In this document: one piece after another, positions 61,380-64,000 of the stretch | How the letters are laid out: each line of letters starts with the position of its first letter | Numbering within the stretch: position 1 is the first letter of the stretch | Assembly (NCBI GenBank): GCA_018398585.1 | Contig: JAGTTD010000003.1 | Location: 8,254,637-8,318,636 of the forward strand | DNA from: Simmondsia chinensis | Lineage: Eukaryota > Streptophyta > Magnoliopsida > Caryophyllales > Simmondsiaceae | Reading direction: 5' to 3' | DNA: 64,000 bases | The notes under the pieces: generated by a model | What the model was told of the DNA's origin: nothing | Database searches by the model: none | The model's input: only the letters and a program-made list of their open reading frames with translations | Program-made: the position numbers and the translations under genes

Positions 61380-63065
61380 AAAAATGTTAATGTTTTACAT
61401 GATTACTAGAGGTAGCCAACGGGATCCAATTAGCCCGATGACCCAGCCCTTATAGGTGGGATACCGCAATCTCAAATGAATGGACCACAGGCCACCACAC
61501 TCCAACGAGACACAGACACAACTTTTAACATCCTAAGATTTCCACATTCAGAGCTAATCTCTAATCAGGATCAAACTAGGGACGGAGCACGAGCTGACTT
61601 CTTCTTATAATGCTTCATTTTATTACGAGTAACCCCAATAGGGACATCATGTTCAAGAGCACAAAAGAGATGACGCATATCACAATCACGACCATTATAG
61701 CTTAAAATTTCTTGCCAAATTCCCAAGTTTGACAAGTCCTAAGGAGGGTAGAGGAAGGCTCGGTAGAGGACTTATCATAACCACGTGTAGGACCCATTTT
61801 AGGGAGATAGATCAACAAAGCATTCAATGTACTTATGACCAGTATAAGCAGGAAGATAATCACTCAACTCAACATCGCCCCCCATTTTGGTAGCATCCTT
61901 TAGCATAACATCATCTCCAATAGAAAGGTCAATATTAACTTAAAATGTCGGCAAACCATCCAATACATTCGTAGCACCCGCTACAGCTCCGTCTTCATCA
62001 AAATTATAAATGTCGTCAGCTATTAAAAGAGCAGTCCCCACCGATGCATTATCTAGTTCCACAACACCACCAGCATCCCTGTTATCGCAGCCCCTAGCCA
62101 CTTTCTTACCTTTTCTGCCTGCTAGCTTTACAATTTTATTCATTTTCATGAAGCATTCAATTCCATGCAGCCCCTTCTCCCTCCATTTCAACTCAATCTT
62201 GACACTCACCTTCATGATCAACTTAGCTTATTTCTTGTGACCTGTTGCTTTATCGAATTTGTATTATGATGAAACATCGACATCGGAGAGGGTCTTATAG
62301 GATGACGATTCCTAAATTTCAACCTCGTGTAAATTAGCAAAGCCAGAGGAAAAGGTGTCTCCTGAGTTCTCTTTAGGACTAAATTCAATTCGGAAAGAGG
62401 ATTAGGGATAGGGCTAGTTGGCAATTCACGGATGGGGGTTGAGGAGGAAATGATTGTAAAGGGGGCTTGTAGGCCTAGATCCACAGGAAGACCCAAGCTA
62501 TTATTAGGGGAAAGAGAGAGGCTTATTTACTTGATTCACCAAAAAGCCAAGTAGGCCTTTTCCTAGAACTAGTGGGCTTCAACCCAACTGGCCTCCAAAT
62601 TTGGCCTAGACCCAACCTGCCGACCAACTTCAAGCAGCTTAGCCAACAAAGGCTCACTATTAAGCTCCTCAATTAATTGTCTTGGGAATTGACTTGGCCA
62701 TAGACACCGCCTCTTCTTGAATAAAGCATGGATCTTTCGTCTTCTCTCCACTTCTCACTTGGTCGCTGGCATCGCTTCTTCTTGAAAAGAGTATGGATCC
62801 TTCGTCTTCTCCACTTTTCTGACTTGCCTTCCCCGGGAAGTCCCCCTGCTTCCTTCATAAGCTGATTCCACTTCTCTGGCACTTAAGCTTGATCGGCTGA
62901 CCTTTGCAGAGATTGAATGCCCAATTCTTACTTTCATTGTCACTGGAGGCCCAACTATCATTCTCAATATTTTTCTGTCGTTTAACATAATGTAGCAAGT
63001 ATATGGCTATGAATTAATTATGTTAGAAAAACCTAGAACGAACTTGATATACTTGGATATCAATT
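61380..63065. other. Unrecognised region, probable decayed repeat
   Basis: No gene recognised. Minus-strand frames at 62221-61940 and 62496-62218 are open but match no family I know. At 62710-62830 a unit of about 85 bp (CTTCTTGAATAAAGCATGGA, TCTTTCGTCTTCTC) is repeated imperfectly once. It lies outside the RPL19 duplication. Confidence 0.4.
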
Positions 63066-63654
63066 TGTTAGGAATCTTGAATCAAATCTAATATACAATG
63101 ATATCAATTTGAGAAGCGAAACTTAACACCCGATACTGGATTCGATTTAAGTACTATAACTCACACAAGAGAAGTAAACAAAAAGTAAAAGAGAACAAAG
63201 AAAACACACAATGATTTACGTAGAAAACCCTCTTCAATCGAGAGGGAAAAACCACATGCGGAGACGGAGGTCTTTATTGAGTATGAATAATGCAAGAATC
63301 ATAACGACACTTCCTCTGAACGAGATCTACAGAGAATTACTAAATCACTCCCTCTAAACTTTCGTAACGCTCTCAAATGAATGTGATGGCACTCTCTTTC
63401 TTAATTGGATGCATAAACCAAAGCCCTAAACCCATATTTACACTAAACGGCTAGGGTACGTGAAAACAGACTCTTGACCGATCGGGGGACCCGATCAATC
63501 GGCCAATGCCTATCGATCGGCCCCTTTTCTACAGCTTTTCTTGACTTTTTCTCCGGTTTTTCTCTCAGATCGATCGGTTGTATCACCCGATCGATCGGCT
63601 TGCTCACGGCGAAACTCATGATTAAAAACATAAATTTGAGGCATATTCCTAACA
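63066..63654 (-). repeat. Copia LTR, same family as the receptor-intron solo LTR
   Basis: 589 bp with perfect 10-bp inverted ends (TGTTAGGAAT...ATTCCTAACA). It shares with 5460-6084, in opposite orientation, CGTAAATATTGTGTG-like, CCCTCTCGATTG and CCGATCGATCGG blocks. The palindrome cluster is at 63477-63600. It is probably the 3' LTR of the fragment to its right. Confidence 0.8.
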
Positions 63655-64000
63655 AACCTACACATTGACTCAAATTGTAAGATTATCAGTAATACCAAGC
63701 TTCTTCTTCTCTGAATTGGCTCTTGACACGTCTTCTGAAATAGCCACCTGCTACTGAATTGTGTTACTTAACTGAAACTTAACTCCCTCCGACTTATTCA
63801 CCTAACCTAAATCACAAATAATGGATGACATCTTCTGTGGACTCAATAATGAAGACTCATCAAACGTGACATCTCTATGTCAGGAATTGCTTAAAGCGAA
63901 CTCTTTTCTGCTTCCCATAAACACCGTGTTCACAAGATTTCAGTCATGTAGGCTGACCACATAACGAGCCCCTTTTACTGAGCTCAGACAGACCCTTACC
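63655..64000 (-). pseudogene. Copia polyprotein fragment, internally deleted
   Basis: On the minus strand, KGLSELSKRGSLCGQPT, a stop, then CEHGVYGKQKRVRFKQFL is the gag-pre-integrase zinc region. Within about 20 codons, in another frame, it passes to RDVTFDESSLLSPQ, the end of integrase. Most of integrase is therefore deleted, and RT and RNase H are absent before the LTR. It runs off the window. Confidence 0.75.

Overview
This window is a stretch of repeat-rich flowering-plant nuclear DNA, probably from a eudicot. The evidence is GT-AG introns in two conserved plant gene families (a subfamily I ethylene receptor and cytosolic ribosomal protein eL19), AT-rich long introns, and a typical plant transposon load: Ty1/copia, Ty3/gypsy of the Tat/Ogre type, RTE-type and L1-like LINEs, SINEs, and hAT-like MITEs. 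There is no bacterial-style gene organisation and no sign of plastid or mitochondrial DNA. Species cannot be named from the sequence.

Layout. 1-8747 (+): the 3' part of an ERS1-like ethylene receptor gene, entered in the GAF domain. Five exons with clean junctions encode GAF, HisKA and HATPase regions and then a stop, with no receiver domain. Its introns hold a 243-bp element made of a 5S rRNA-like half joined to an RTE LINE tail and flanked by an 18-bp duplication, three copies of a long-inverted-repeat element, a copia solo LTR with a 5-bp duplication, and tRNA-like SINEs. 9107-13885 (-): a 5'-truncated copia element. 14708-17294 (+): a 5'-truncated RTE LINE with a 13-bp target duplication, inserted about 150 bp upstream of the first RPL19 gene. 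17447-20386 (+): RPL19 copy A. 22534-26717 (+): a complete but defective 4.18-kb RTE LINE inside a perfect 20-bp duplication. 26738-29790: non-coding DNA with an L1-like tail. 29790-45422: decayed Tat/Ogre-type gypsy DNA carrying a plant-mobile-domain (PMD) segment. It is arranged as an inverted repeat centred near 33.0 kb, followed by a tandem array with a period of about 3.95 kb. 45423-57153 (+): a decayed SIRE-type copia element with both LTRs, invaded by at least three hAT-like elements and by LTR-like DNA. 58010-60454 (-): RPL19 copy B. 61380-63065: unrecognised DNA. 63066-64000 (-): an internally deleted copia element of the same LTR family as the solo LTR in the receptor intron.

Only three genes look like host genes: the receptor and the two RPL19 copies. 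The RPL19 copies form an inverted duplication about 40 kb apart. Homology runs past the genes on both sides (about 14.56-20.65 kb against 57.77-61.38 kb). All five exons have identical lengths in the two copies, and each copy serves as the empty site for insertions in the other. Both RPL19 upstream regions keep a telo-box and TGGGCC motifs, which are typical of plant ribosomal protein promoters. Everything else is mobile-element sequence, mostly inactive by premature stops and truncation.
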